A DNA stretch of 64,000 bases from Streptomyces sp. LX-29 (GTDB lineage: Bacteria; Actinomycetota; Actinomycetes; Streptomycetales; Streptomycetaceae), in contig NZ_CP089746.1 in NCBI RefSeq assembly GCF_029541745.1, positions 7,201,559 through 7,265,558 on the forward strand, read 5' to 3'. Below are positions 1 to 8,781 of the stretch, one piece after another. Below the pieces are notes generated by a model that was not told the DNA's origin, did not search any database, and saw only the letters and a program-made list of their open reading frames with translations. The translations under genes were made by a program, and so were the position numbers. Numbering within the stretch: the stretch's first letter is position 1; each line of letters opens with the position of its first letter.

Positions 1-2
1 GG

Positions 3-233
3 AAGGCGGCCCGTCGGGACCTGATCCATCCGATCGTCGCCGAGCTCTGGACCGTCGGCGACGAACTGCGCTTCCTGGAGCTGTCGCTGCGATCCGAGCC
101 GGGGGTCGCCTCGCTCGCCCAGCACCTGCTGGAGCGGGGCCTGGGCGACCTCGGCCTGGGGCCTCCCGCGCGCCAGGTCCTCAAGACGCGACAGGCGATG
201 ACCGCCCTGGCCCGGGCCCGCGCGAGGGTGTGA
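3..233 (+). CDS. C-terminal fragment of an unidentified protein
   Basis: An open frame enters from the left edge and ends at TGA 231-233, giving 76 residues. The tail is alpha-helical and Arg/Leu rich. A stretch reading FLELSLRSEPG followed by a helix and VLKTRQAM faintly resembles the end of CYTH-type phosphatase domains, but this is only an impression. The start lies outside the window. It converges with the TerD gene, with only a few bases between the stops. The product cannot be named from this fragment. Confidence 0.55.
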   Translation, partial: KAARRDLIHPIVAELWTVGDELRFLELSLRSEPGVASLAQHLLERGLGDLGLGPPARQVLKTRQAMTALARARARV

Positions 234-239
234 GGGGCG

Positions 240-764
240 TCAGACCCCGCCCATCAGCCCGGCGAAGGCCGCCGGGTCGGTGTCGAAGCCGCGGACGGTG
301 GCGTGGAACTCCCACTCGCCCGAGCCGTTCCGCCGGAACTCCGCGAGCGTGGCGGCGGTGGCCCCGGCGACCCCCGAGAAGTCGGACCCGAGCAGCTCGG
401 TGTCGCCGTCCAGGATCCGCACCGCGGTGTGGGGCACCTCGCCGAAGGTCTTACGCCCCTGGCCCTGCTGGATGGCCACCCCGATCACGACGCGCGCGTA
501 CGTCGGAGCCAACCGGTCCAACTCCAGCGTCATGACCTCGTCGTAGCCGAAGCCCTGCCCGGTCCTGCTGTCCCGGTTGAGGGTGATGGTGCCGTCGGGT
601 GAGCGGCTGTCGAAGTGCACCAGATACGCCGGCGTGCCCCGGGGGGTGTCGACGGTGTACGTCGCCGCGATGATGTCCAGATCGTGGGCCGGCGAACCGA
701 AGGGGCTCGGGTCCCACTTGAGCGACACCTCGACCTTCCTGGGTCCCTTGTTGAGGCTGCTCAC
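240..764 (-). CDS. TerD-family calcium-binding stress protein
   Basis: 174 residues, close to the usual TerD length (about 190). Family features visible: an opening LNKG, a beta-rich body with the acidic stretch AHDLDIIAA, the phrase TITLNRDSRTG, and an aromatic WEFHATVRGFD near the end. TerD proteins are cytosolic, often bind calcium through clustered acidic residues, and are linked to tellurite, oxidative and developmental stress in Streptomyces; a specific substrate is not known. The start is the GTG at 764, because a GAGGAGG ribosome binding site lies 7-10 bases before it. An ATG 27 bases upstream is in frame but has that site behind it. No other ter genes are adjacent. Confidence 0.85.
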   Translation of the reverse strand: MSSLNKGPRKVEVSLKWDPSPFGSPAHDLDIIAATYTVDTPRGTPAYLVHFDSRSPDGTITLNRDSRTGQGFGYDEVMTLELDRLAPTYARVVIGVAIQQGQGRKTFGEVPHTAVRILDGDTELLGSDFSGVAGATAATLAEFRRNGSGEWEFHATVRGFDTDPAAFAGLMGGV

Positions 765-875
765 CTGAAATCCCCCTCCTCGGAACCGCATCCGGTCCCG
801 ACGCGCCGGTCGGCCAATCCTACCGCGCGCGGCGGGAGTTGCCCGGGCCGGTGGCGGGGACGGACCGTTCGGGCG

Positions 876-1778
876 TCACTGTGGGGCGTCGTCACGGTAG
901 GGATTGGCCGGCTCGGGCACCGTGCGCAGCCCCCGCACGTCGAGGGCGGCGGTCGCCGCGTCGGTACCCAGCCTGCCGCGCGGGTGCCAGCGGCCGGTCA
1001 CCACCAGCCAGGTCCCGGCGGCCGGAGGCTCGCCGCCGTACATCGCCACCTTGAGCGCCTGCGCGTCCGCGGCGCAGCAACTCACCCGCATCCGGGTCAG
1101 ATACCAGGGGCCGCCGTCCTTGCCCGGCGTGACGAACCCGGTCAGCCGCACCGTGCGGCCGCTGAGGCTGCGGTCGGTGTCCCACACCGCCCGTGCGGAG
1201 AAGTCCAGGAGGGACATCGGGACCGGCGAGCGGGCGGGCAGCGGCGCGAACTGCGACTCCTCCTCGACGGCCATGGGGCGTTGCCGCTCGGCGGTGTACG
1301 CGGCCAGCGGGGGCGGGGCGGCGAACATCAGGCCGACGACGGGGAGGAAGAGCAGCCAGCCGACCCGCGGCCCGCGCGCGTGGTCGTGGCCGTGCCCGCT
1401 CTCGTGCTCCGGTCGGCTCTGGTGCTCGGGTCGGCTCTCGTGCTCGTGCTGGCTTTCGTTCCTGTGCCGGCTCTCGCCCTCGTGCCGGCTTTCGTTCCCG
1501 TGTGGGCTTTCGTTGCCGTGTCGGTGTTCCCGTCCGGGTGTGTGCGGCCCGTCTTCCGGGTCCTCGCCGGCCTCGGCCGCCGGCCGCTCGTACGGGAACG
1601 GGAAGCCGTCCCGCCACGCGCCGACCAGCGCCAGCAAGAACAGCAGGCACCCGGTGGCGATCAGCGGGAGCCGCAGCCCCTCCTTCACATACCGCAGATA
1701 CAGGTCGCCGAAGAGCGAGATGCGCAGCACCGCCGCGCCCGCCATGCCCAGCAGCAGGATCTGGAACTGTCGCCTCAC
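876..1778 (-). CDS. TIGR03943/YcgQ-type permease partner with His-rich linker
   Basis: 300 residues. Two N-terminal membrane segments (around residues 5-20 and 35-55) are followed by a linker of about 55 residues full of His, Glu, Ser and Arg (repeated HESRPEH/NESRH-like units), a third hydrophobic segment, and a C-terminal OB-like domain carrying a CCAADA motif. This matches the TIGR03943 (COG3689) family, which pairs with COG0701 permeases. The start is the GTG at 1778, overlapping the stop of the upstream permease as GTGA, so the two are translationally coupled. The linker could bind divalent metal (inference). With the Zur-like box ahead of the operon, a zinc-starvation role is the best guess. 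The exact substrate is unproven. Confidence 0.8.
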   Translation of the reverse strand: MRRQFQILLLGMAGAAVLRISLFGDLYLRYVKEGLRLPLIATGCLLFLLALVGAWRDGFPFPYERPAAEAGEDPEDGPHTPGREHRHGNESPHGNESRHEGESRHRNESQHEHESRPEHQSRPEHESGHGHDHARGPRVGWLLFLPVVGLMFAAPPPLAAYTAERQRPMAVEEESQFAPLPARSPVPMSLLDFSARAVWDTDRSLSGRTVRLTGFVTPGKDGGPWYLTRMRVSCCAADAQALKVAMYGGEPPAAGTWLVVTGRWHPRGRLGTDAATAALDVRGLRTVPEPANPYRDDAPQ

Positions 1779-2818
1779 AGCAGCCACCACCCGGTCAGCG
1801 CGGCGCAACCGACGGCCACGACGGCCGTCGCCGTGGAGAAGCGGGCGGCGAAGCCCGCGCCGAACGTCCCCGCCTGGAGCGCCACCAGCTTCACGTCGAC
1901 CATCGGCCCCACGACCATGAAGGTGAGCCGGGCGGTGGGGGAGAAGCCGGTCAGTGAGGCGGCGACGAAGGCGTCGGCCTCGGAACAGACCGCGAGCACG
2001 ATCGCCAGTCCGGCCAGGAAGAGGACCGAGAGCCAGGGCGACCCGGAGAAGGCGTCCAACACGGTGCGGGGCACGGCCACGTTGAAGGTCGCCGCCGCCA
2101 TGGCGCCGACCACCAGAAACCCACCCGCGTGCAGGAAGTCATGTTGGAAGCCGAGCCGGAACTCCTCCCACCGGCTGTTCCCCGGCTGGTGCCCCACGGC
2201 CCCACCGCGCGGCCGCAGCCACTCCCGGCGGCCGAAGGCCAGCCACAGCCAACCCATGATCGCGGCGGCCGCCAGCGAGGCCAGCAGCCGGGCGGCGACC
2301 ATCTCCGGGGCGCCGGGGAAGGCGACCGCGGTGGCGGTCAGCACCACGGGGTTGACCGCCGGCGCCGACAACAGGAACGTCAGCGCGGCGGCGGGCGCCA
2401 CGCCCCGGCGGATCAGACTTCCCGCCACCGGGACCGAGGCGCACTCACAGCCGGGCAGCACCACCCCGGCGGCGGAGGCGACCGGGACGGCCAACGCGGG
2501 TCGCTTCGGCAGCACCGCGGAGAACACCCGCGCGGGCACGAAGGCGTTGATGGCGCCCGACACCACCGTCCCCAGCAGCAGGAAGGGCAACGCCTGGAGC
2601 GCGACCGCCACACAGACGGTGCGCCACGCCTGGAGCGCGGGCGGATCCAGCCACGGCCCGCTGCCGAGGACCCCGACGCCGGCCGCCACCAGCGCGGCGA
2701 AGCCGATTCGGCCTGCCCGGCCGGGCCAAGCGGTGCGGCGCGTCCGTGCCACGTCCGGCGGCTCCATCGCCCGGCGTGGCCGCGCGGGTTCGGCGAGGCG
2801 CTCCTGGGTACGGGGCAC
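1775..2818 (-). CDS. COG0701/YraQ-type permease (DUF318)
   Basis: 347 residues with about eight hydrophobic segments in two clusters, separated by a soluble loop near residue 215. The conserved pattern GVVLPGCECASVPVAG followed by LLSAPAVNPVVL is the signature of the YraQ/ArsP-like permease family, with the paired Gly-Cys-Glu-Cys that may take part in substrate binding. GTG start with a GGAGGA ribosome binding site six bases away. It is the first gene of a two-gene minus-strand operon with the TIGR03943 partner. A Zur-like operator lies about 30 bases upstream of the start. Co-occurrence of these two families with Zur is known in other Gram-positives; zinc or another divalent metal as cargo is inference. 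Confidence 0.82.
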   Translation of the reverse strand: MPRTQERLAEPARPRRAMEPPDVARTRRTAWPGRAGRIGFAALVAAGVGVLGSGPWLDPPALQAWRTVCVAVALQALPFLLLGTVVSGAINAFVPARVFSAVLPKRPALAVPVASAAGVVLPGCECASVPVAGSLIRRGVAPAAALTFLLSAPAVNPVVLTATAVAFPGAPEMVAARLLASLAAAAIMGWLWLAFGRREWLRPRGGAVGHQPGNSRWEEFRLGFQHDFLHAGGFLVVGAMAAATFNVAVPRTVLDAFSGSPWLSVLFLAGLAIVLAVCSEADAFVAASLTGFSPTARLTFMVVGPMVDVKLVALQAGTFGAGFAARFSTATAVVAVGCAALTGWWLL

Positions 2819-2847
2819 GGGATTCCTCCGGAGGTGGATAGGGGGCG

Positions 2848-2866
2848 CTAACGATAATCATTTCGC
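2848..2866 (-). promoter_or_regulatory. Zur-like operator ahead of the permease pair
   Basis: On the minus strand this reads GCGAAATGATTATCGTTA, close to the actinobacterial Zur box (TGAAAATGATTTTCA; central AATGATT intact). It is an AT-rich island in very GC-rich sequence, 30-48 bases before the permease start, where a repressor would block transcription. Zinc-dependent repression is inferred from the motif alone. Confidence 0.65.
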
Positions 2867-2982
2867 TCTGCCTGCGGTCAAGCGGGTGCCGGCCCTCCTG
2901 CGGAGGGCCGGCGGTGATCGTGGGGTTCGTACGCGGTGGGGTCTCGGGGGTTGCCTGACGGTCGGCTGCGGGCCGGTGGGGG

Positions 2983-3249
2983 CTGGTCGCGCCCGCGCGG
3001 CGGAGCCGCTGGTCGACACAGCCCCGCGCCCCTGATGGGGCGCTGTCCTGCTGGGCGTGCCCGTGCGGCGGGGCCGTAGGTGGACGCAGCCCCGCGCCCC
3101 TGGCGGGGCGCTGTCCTGCTGGTCGCGCTCGCGCGGCGGGGCCGTAGGTCGACGCCGCCCCGCGCCCCTGGCGGGGCGCTGTCCTGCTGGTTGCGCTCGC
3201 GCGGCGGGGCCGCAGGTCGGCACAGCCCCGCGCCCCTGGTGGGGCGCTC
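2983..3249. repeat. Four tandem copies of a 68-bp hairpin-bearing repeat
   Basis: Each unit carries the palindrome GCGCCCC-N4-GGGGCGC (3026-3043, 3094-3111, 3162-3179, 3230-3246), exactly 68 bases apart, joined by a conserved CTGTCCTGCTGG...GCGGCGGGGCCGTAGGT spacer. The hairpin core resembles the abundant GC-rich intergenic palindromes of Streptomyces. It fills most of the gap between the divergent permease and asparaginase genes. Confidence 0.85.
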
Positions 3250-3323
3250 TAGTACGGTGGCGGGCGGTCGGCGTTCGTGGCGTCGCGCCGCGACCTCGTA
3301 CGGCCGGAGCGGAGGCCCAGCGG

Positions 3324-4322
3324 ATGACGGTGGCACTCTTCACCCTCGGTGGCACGATCGCCATGGCCGGACACTCCGCGGGGGCGGGCGGCGGTCCCGT
3401 CGTCACCCGGCTGACCGGCGCCGAGCTCACCGCGGCGGTGCCGGGGCTGGCCGACCTCGGGGTGGCGCTCGACGTGCGGGACGCGCACGCCGTGCCCAGC
3501 GCCGATCTGTCATTCCGCCATCTCCTCGACCTCGTGGACGCGGCGTCGCGGGCGGTGGCGGACGGGGCGAGGGGCGTCGTGGTGACCCAGGGCAGCGACA
3601 CCCTGGAGGAGACCGCGTTCCTGGTCGACCTGGTGTGGCCGCACCCGGAGCCGTTCGTGCTCACCGGTGCCATGCGCAACCCCACCCTCGCCGGCCCGGA
3701 CGGCCCCGCGAACCTGCTCGCCGCCGCCCGGGTCGCCGCCTCGCCCGCGGCTCGCGAGCTGGGGGCGCTGGTGGTGCTCAACGACGAGATCCACTCCGCG
3801 CGCTGGGTCCGCAAGACCCACAGCACCAGCACGGCCACCTTCGCCTCCCCGAACCTCGGCCCCCTCGGGCAGGTCATCGAGGGCCGGGTGCGGATCCTGG
3901 CCCGCCCGGAGCGGCGTGAGCCGCCGCTCGCCCGCCCCGCCGCCGCCCGCCTCGACGCGATACGCGTCGCCCTGCACACTGTCACCCTCGACGACGACGG
4001 CGCCGACCTCGGTCGGCTGGCGGACACCCACCACGGCCTGGTGGTCGCCGGTTTCGGGGTCGGCCATGTGCCGTCCGCCCTCGCGCCCGTCCTCGGCGCG
4101 CTGGCCGAGCGCATCCCCGTCGTCCTGACGTCACGCTCCGGCAGCGGCTCGGTGCTGCGCCACACCTATGGCGCGATCGGCTCCGAAACCGACCTCCAGC
4201 GCCGCGGCCTGCTCAACGGTGGCCTCCTCGACCCCTACAAGGCCCGGGTCCTGCTCCGTCTGCTGCTCGCCGCCGGCGCCGATCGCGAGGCCGTCACCGC
4301 CGCCTTCGCGCGGCACGCCTGA
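3324..4322 (+). CDS. L-asparaginase/glutaminase family amidohydrolase
   Basis: 332 residues. The N-terminal nucleophile motif TLGGTIA is present (Thr11), as is the second catalytic motif, here TQGSDTLEET (residues 88-97). In it Ser91 takes the place of the usual Thr next to Asp92, a substitution that should keep a hydroxyl. The family hydrolyses L-asparagine to aspartate and ammonia. No signal peptide is seen, so it is probably cytosolic. The ATG at 3324 is chosen because a GGAGG lies nine bases before it and homology begins at once; the frame stays open upstream through the 68-bp repeats, which is an artefact of GC content. Confidence 0.88.
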   Translation: MTVALFTLGGTIAMAGHSAGAGGGPVVTRLTGAELTAAVPGLADLGVALDVRDAHAVPSADLSFRHLLDLVDAASRAVADGARGVVVTQGSDTLEETAFLVDLVWPHPEPFVLTGAMRNPTLAGPDGPANLLAAARVAASPAARELGALVVLNDEIHSARWVRKTHSTSTATFASPNLGPLGQVIEGRVRILARPERREPPLARPAAARLDAIRVALHTVTLDDDGADLGRLADTHHGLVVAGFGVGHVPSALAPVLGALAERIPVVLTSRSGSGSVLRHTYGAIGSETDLQRRGLLNGGLLDPYKARVLLRLLLAAGADREAVTAAFARHA

Positions 4323-4358
4323 GCCGGCACGGGAGGATTCCGGAACGATCCGCGGGGG

Positions 4359-5414
4359 TCAGCCCCGCCCGCGTGCCGGGAAGACCGGCGCCGCCCAGGC
4401 CGGGGGATCGGGCGGCGGTCCATGGCCGGTGAGCTCGAGGTCGACCCGGGTGGGGGCGTGCTCCTGGCTGGGCGGGCCCGCGGCCTCGGGCTCGCGCGGG
4501 GCGGTGCCGGCGCGGCGCAGGGCGGCCACGAACTCCAGGCAGCTGCGGTACCGGTCGTCGGGGGCCTTGGCCAGCGCCTTGCCGAAGACCTCGTCCACAC
4601 CGGGCGGCAGGTCGGGGCGGCGCTCGGTCACCGGCGGCGGCGGGTCGTACTGGTGGGCCCAGAGCAGGGCCATGTCGTCCTCGCGCTGGAAGGGCGGGGC
4701 GCCGGTGAGCGTCTCGTAGACGACGCACCCCAGGCTGTAGATGTCGCAGCGGCCGTCCACCGGCCGGCCGGAGATCTGCTCGGGGGCCACGTAGTCCAGC
4801 GTGCCCACGAACTGGCCGACCGTGGTGAACCCGGTCAGCGACAGCGACTTCTTCGTCAGCCCGAAGTCGGTCAGATAGACGTGCTCCGGATGGTCGGAGT
4901 CGGTGCCCTCCGCCACCAGGATGTTGCCCGGTTTGACGTCCCGGTGCACCAGGTCGTGCGCATGGGCGGCGTCCAGGGCCGAGGCCACCTGCACGGCGAT
5001 GCGGCAGGCCGCGACGACGGACAGCGGGCCGCCGTGGTGCAGCAGGCTCCGCAGGTCCTGCCCCTGCACGTACCGCATGGCGATGTAGAGGATGCCGTCC
5101 GCCTCGCCGGCCTCGAAGACCGGGACGATGTGCGGGTGGTCCAGGGCCGCCGCCATCCGCGACTCGTGGACGAAGCGCTGGCGGAAGGTGTCGTTGCGGG
5201 CGAGTTGCGGGGAGAGGAGCTTGAGGGCGACGGTGCGGCCCAGCCGCAGGTCCTCGGCGCGGTAGACCACGGCCATGCCGCCGTGGCCGATCTCGCCCAG
5301 GACCCGGTACGCGGCGATCTGGCGGCCGATCAGGTCCGACTGACTGCCGAACGCCACCTCCGTCCGCCGCTCCGGCTCCCGGTCCTCGCCCGCCCCCCGC
5401 CGCTCCGCCGTCAT
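4359..5414 (-). CDS. Soluble PknB-type serine/threonine protein kinase
   Basis: 351 residues with a complete Hanks-type kinase domain: glycine loop GEIGHGGMAVVY (40-51), ATP Lys65, catalytic HRDVKPGN (157-164), DFG at 183-185, and activation-loop GTLDYVAPEQ. There is a short Pro/Glu-rich tail and no transmembrane segment or PASTA repeats, unlike membrane PknB. Its ATG overlaps the stop of the gene before it by four bases (ATGA). With the FHA-containing exporter two genes upstream, it likely phosphorylates threonines that FHA domains read (inference from context). Confidence 0.9.
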   Translation of the reverse strand: MTAERRGAGEDREPERRTEVAFGSQSDLIGRQIAAYRVLGEIGHGGMAVVYRAEDLRLGRTVALKLLSPQLARNDTFRQRFVHESRMAAALDHPHIVPVFEAGEADGILYIAMRYVQGQDLRSLLHHGGPLSVVAACRIAVQVASALDAAHAHDLVHRDVKPGNILVAEGTDSDHPEHVYLTDFGLTKKSLSLTGFTTVGQFVGTLDYVAPEQISGRPVDGRCDIYSLGCVVYETLTGAPPFQREDDMALLWAHQYDPPPPVTERRPDLPPGVDEVFGKALAKAPDDRYRSCLEFVAALRRAGTAPREPEAAGPPSQEHAPTRVDLELTGHGPPPDPPAWAAPVFPARGRG

Positions 5415-6250
5415 CCGCCGCCGCTCCGATCGGCCTCGCTACGCCCGCCCCGGTTCGTACCGGCCGGCACCTGCTCCCCGGAGCCGGCCGAGGATCCCGG
5501 GGGTCCCGAGGATCCCGGGGCTCCCGGGCCGGCCGAGGCATTCGAGGGTCCCGGGGATCCCGGGCCGGCCGGGGCGCCCGAGGCACCCGGGGATCCTGGG
5601 CCGGCAGGAGCGCCCGAGGCACCCGGGGCTCCCGGGCCGCTCAAGCTGCTCATGGTGGGCGGGGAGCTGCTCGTGGTGGGCGGAGAGCCGCTCGTGGTGG
5701 GCGGAGCCCCGGTGGCGCGGCCCGCCCCCGAGACTGGCTGCTCCGACGCCGCGAACGGCATCAGGGCCGCCCCGTCGCCGTAGGTCCAGGCGTCGTGCTC
5801 CGCGTCGTACAGCCAGACCTCCGGGCCGTCCACGATGACGCCGAGCCGCAGCCCCTCGGTGTCGCCGCGGAACGCCTCGCCGTCCGTCCGCCCGGCCGCC
5901 ACCTCCTCCACCGCCCGCCGGTAGCGGGACAGGGTCTCCTCCACCCGGGCCAGCAGCGGCCGGGGGTCGTCGGTGTGCCGGGGCGGGTGGCTCGCGGTCG
6001 GCGGGTCGTGCGGGACGGGCAGCAGCAGTCGGCCGTCGACCCAGGCGGCCCAGCCGTTGGAGCAGACCACCTGGGCCCAGTCGCCGCGGCGCTCCGCCAG
6101 CCGCACCGGGAGCAACGGGTCCAGCGGGTCCAGCGCCTGCACGCCGTCCGGCGCCGCCCATGTCGGCAGCCCGTAGCGGGGCACGATGTGGGTCGGCTCG
6201 AACAGCGGCTCCTCGGCGGGGGCGCCGGAAGAGGCGAATGCGGCGTTCAT
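5411..6250 (-). CDS. SH3-like/collagen-like Gly-Pro-Ser protein of unknown function
   Basis: 279 residues. The N-terminal 75 residues (IVPRYGLPTWAAPDG..., GDWAQVVCSNGWAAWVDGR) look like a bacterial SH3-type beta fold. The middle contains a predicted helix and WLYDAEHDAWTYGDGA. Residues about 185-265 are low-complexity: repeated PPTTS units, then collagen-like Gly-X-Y triplets (GAPGASGAPAGPGSPG). There is no signal peptide. It lies between an FHA-ABC exporter and a kinase in one minus-strand operon and could be a kinase substrate or scaffold (inference). Homologues are usually annotated hypothetical. Confidence 0.75.
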   Translation of the reverse strand: MNAAFASSGAPAEEPLFEPTHIVPRYGLPTWAAPDGVQALDPLDPLLPVRLAERRGDWAQVVCSNGWAAWVDGRLLLPVPHDPPTASHPPRHTDDPRPLLARVEETLSRYRRAVEEVAAGRTDGEAFRGDTEGLRLGVIVDGPEVWLYDAEHDAWTYGDGAALMPFAASEQPVSGAGRATGAPPTTSGSPPTTSSSPPTMSSLSGPGAPGASGAPAGPGSPGASGAPAGPGSPGPSNASAGPGAPGSSGPPGSSAGSGEQVPAGTNRGGRSEADRSGGG

Positions 6251-6328
6251 AGCGGCTCCGGCGGGTTCATCACGGCCTGGTGGGCTCCCTCCAACAATCC
6301 CTCCTCGCGGATCCCTGCTCGCGCATCC

Positions 6329-8683
6329 CTACTTGCGCATGATGACCGGTTCATGACGTCGCAGCAGCCGGGACACCAGCAGGCCGAAGACCAGCGAGAG
6401 CACCACCAGCATGCCCATGTTCAGCAGCCAGGTGCTCGCCGAGTGATCGAACAGCGGATCCTCCGTGGACGGGCCTGGCACGATGCGTGCCAGGTCCACC
6501 GTCCCGGCCATGGCGGCGAAGGCCCAGCGCGCCGGCACCAGCCAGCCGATCTGCTCCATTCCCGGCACGCCGTTCAGCTTGAGCAGGGCCCCGCAGAAGA
6601 CGAACTGGACGATGGTCAGCAGCACCAGCAGCGGCATGGTGACCTCCTCCTTGCGCACCAGCGCGGAGATCACCAGGCCCAGCATCATCGCGGTGAACGA
6701 CAGCAGCGCCATGGCCAGGGAGATCTCCATCAACGGTGGCAGGAACACCCCTCGGCCGTCCGGCGCGTTGAGCTCCACCCCACTCAGCCCGACCAGGGTG
6801 AGCACCACCGCCTGGACCACCGTGATCGAACCCAGCACCACCACCTTGGACATCAGATACGCCGAGCGGGACAGGCCCACGGCCCGTTCTCGCTGGTAGA
6901 TCACCCGTTCCTTGACCAGTTCGCGCACCGCGTTCGCCGCCCCGGTGAGCACCCCGCCGACGCACAGGGTCAGCAGCGCGTCCATCGCCGTGTCCACGGT
7001 GAACGCGGACCCGGCCAGGGCACGGGTCATCGCGCCCATGATGAAGGGCAGGGCGATCATGATGGCCAGGAAGGTGCGGTCCGCGGAGATCGCCGCGAGG
7101 TAGCGGCGGGACAGGGTGACCAGCTGCGATCCCCAGCTCTGCGGATGGGGCGGCCGCGTCGGCGGGGCGGCCTCGCGCTCCGGCGCCGGCAGTTGCGGCT
7201 GTCGGCTCGCCGTCGCGACGTACTGCCGGTGCAGCGGGGAGGCCCGGAACCCGCCCGCCCAGTCGTGCCGGGCATCGCTGTCGAACGCCTCGAAGACCTC
7301 CGGCCACTCGCCCATCCCGAAGAACGGAAGGGTCTCCTGCGGTGGCCCGAAGTAGGCGATCCGCCCACCGGGCGCCAGGACCAGCAGCCGGTCGCACACA
7401 TCCAGGCTCAGCACGCTGTGCGTGACCACGATGACGGTCCGTCCGTCGTCCGCCAGACCGCGCAGCATGTGCATCACCGAGCGGTCCAGGCCCGGGTCCA
7501 GGCCCGAGGTCGGCTCGTCCAGGAAGAGCAGCGAGGGCTTGGTGAGCAGCTCCAGAGCCACGCTCACCCGCTTGCGCTGGCCGCCGGAGAGGCTGTGGAT
7601 GGGCTGGTCGACCCGCTGCTCCAGTCCCAGCTCGCCGATGACCTCGTCCACCCGGGCCGCCCGCTCCGCCGCCCCGGTGTCGCCGGGGAAACGCAGCCGC
7701 GCGGCGTAGCCGAGGGCGCGGCGCACGGTGAGCTGGGTGTGCAGGATGTCGTCCTGCGGCACGAGGCCGATGCGCTGGCGCAGCTCGGCGTAGTCCCGGT
7801 ACAGGTCCCGGCCGTCGTACAACACCGTGCCCCGCTCCGCCGGCCGCAGCCCGGTGAGCGCGTTGAGCAGGGTGGACTTGCCGGAGCCGCTGGGGCCGAC
7901 CACCGCGAGCAGCGACTTCTGGCCGACCGGGAAGGAGACCTGGTCCAGCAGCACCTTGCGCCCCCGGTCGACGGACACCGACAGGTCCTGCACGTCGAGC
8001 GAGACCTCCCCGGTGTCCCGGAACTCCTGGAGCTCGTTACCGACCAGGCAGAACGCCGAACGGCCGATGCCCACGATGTCGCCGGGGGCGACCGCCACCG
8101 AGCCGAAGACCCGCAGCCCGTTGAGGTAGGTGCCGTTGTGGCTGCCCACGTCGGCGATCTCGAAGCCGCCACCGGGGCGGGAGCGCAGCTCGGCATGGCG
8201 ACGGGAGACCACCAGATCGTCGATGACCAGGTCGTTGTCGGGGTCCCGGCCGATCCGCAGCACCCGCGAGGGCAGCGCCCGCACGGTCGCCGGCTGTCGG
8301 AAGGTCCCGGTGGCCGCCGGCTCCGAGACATAGCTCGGCCGGTCCACCGGACGGGGCATCTCGCTGAGCACCGCCAGCGGGCCGTCGGTGGGGTTTCCGA
8401 ACCGGATCATGCTGCCGGGCCCGACGTCCAGCCGCACCACGCGGTGGCCCTCGGTGTAGCTGCCATTGGTGCTGCCGGTGTCCTCCAGGGTCCAGTGGTC
8501 ACCGACGGGCTTCAGAACCGCGTGGTGCCAGGAGACCCGTGTGTCCCGCAGCACGATGTCGCTCGTGGGATCGCGCCCTACCTGGTAGGACCGGCTCGGA
8601 CTCATCACCTGTGAACCGCCATCGGCCTCGATGACCAGCACAGGCGCGGAGGGTGCGAACGACCGCTCTCCCATGTCTGACAT
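6329..8683 (-). CDS. FHA-FHA-ABC ATPase-permease fusion exporter
   Basis: 784 residues. Two forkhead-associated domains occupy roughly residues 10-100 and 130-225 (motifs VGRDPTSDIVL, STNGSY; IGRDPDNDLVI, SHNGTYLNG). An ABC nucleotide-binding domain follows, with Walker A GPSGSGKST, signature LSGGQRKRVS and Walker B LLFLDEPTSGLDP. The C-terminal ~270 residues form an ABC-2 membrane domain with six hydrophobic segments. FHA domains bind phosphothreonine, so transport may be gated by the kinase encoded two genes downstream; this is known of related mycobacterial Rv1747. The start at 8683 gives MSDMGERS; the frame is open further upstream but shows no FHA homology there. The substrate is unknown. 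Confidence 0.88.
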   Translation of the reverse strand: MSDMGERSFAPSAPVLVIEADGGSQVMSPSRSYQVGRDPTSDIVLRDTRVSWHHAVLKPVGDHWTLEDTGSTNGSYTEGHRVVRLDVGPGSMIRFGNPTDGPLAVLSEMPRPVDRPSYVSEPAATGTFRQPATVRALPSRVLRIGRDPDNDLVIDDLVVSRRHAELRSRPGGGFEIADVGSHNGTYLNGLRVFGSVAVAPGDIVGIGRSAFCLVGNELQEFRDTGEVSLDVQDLSVSVDRGRKVLLDQVSFPVGQKSLLAVVGPSGSGKSTLLNALTGLRPAERGTVLYDGRDLYRDYAELRQRIGLVPQDDILHTQLTVRRALGYAARLRFPGDTGAAERAARVDEVIGELGLEQRVDQPIHSLSGGQRKRVSVALELLTKPSLLFLDEPTSGLDPGLDRSVMHMLRGLADDGRTVIVVTHSVLSLDVCDRLLVLAPGGRIAYFGPPQETLPFFGMGEWPEVFEAFDSDARHDWAGGFRASPLHRQYVATASRQPQLPAPEREAAPPTRPPHPQSWGSQLVTLSRRYLAAISADRTFLAIMIALPFIMGAMTRALAGSAFTVDTAMDALLTLCVGGVLTGAANAVRELVKERVIYQRERAVGLSRSAYLMSKVVVLGSITVVQAVVLTLVGLSGVELNAPDGRGVFLPPLMEISLAMALLSFTAMMLGLVISALVRKEEVTMPLLVLLTIVQFVFCGALLKLNGVPGMEQIGWLVPARWAFAAMAGTVDLARIVPGPSTEDPLFDHSASTWLLNMGMLVVLSLVFGLLVSRLLRRHEPVIMRK

Positions 8684-8781
8684 CGTACGGCCGGGTCGGC
8701 CGGCCCGCCTTCTCGCGCGCGGCGCCGGACCGTCATCCGGCTCCCGCCAGGCCGTCCCTTGGGGCCCCGCCCCCTCCCCGC

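Noticed and set aside
615..3035. 806-codon + strand frame over the permease pair
   Set aside because: Antisense to two recognisable membrane proteins; low-complexity translation.
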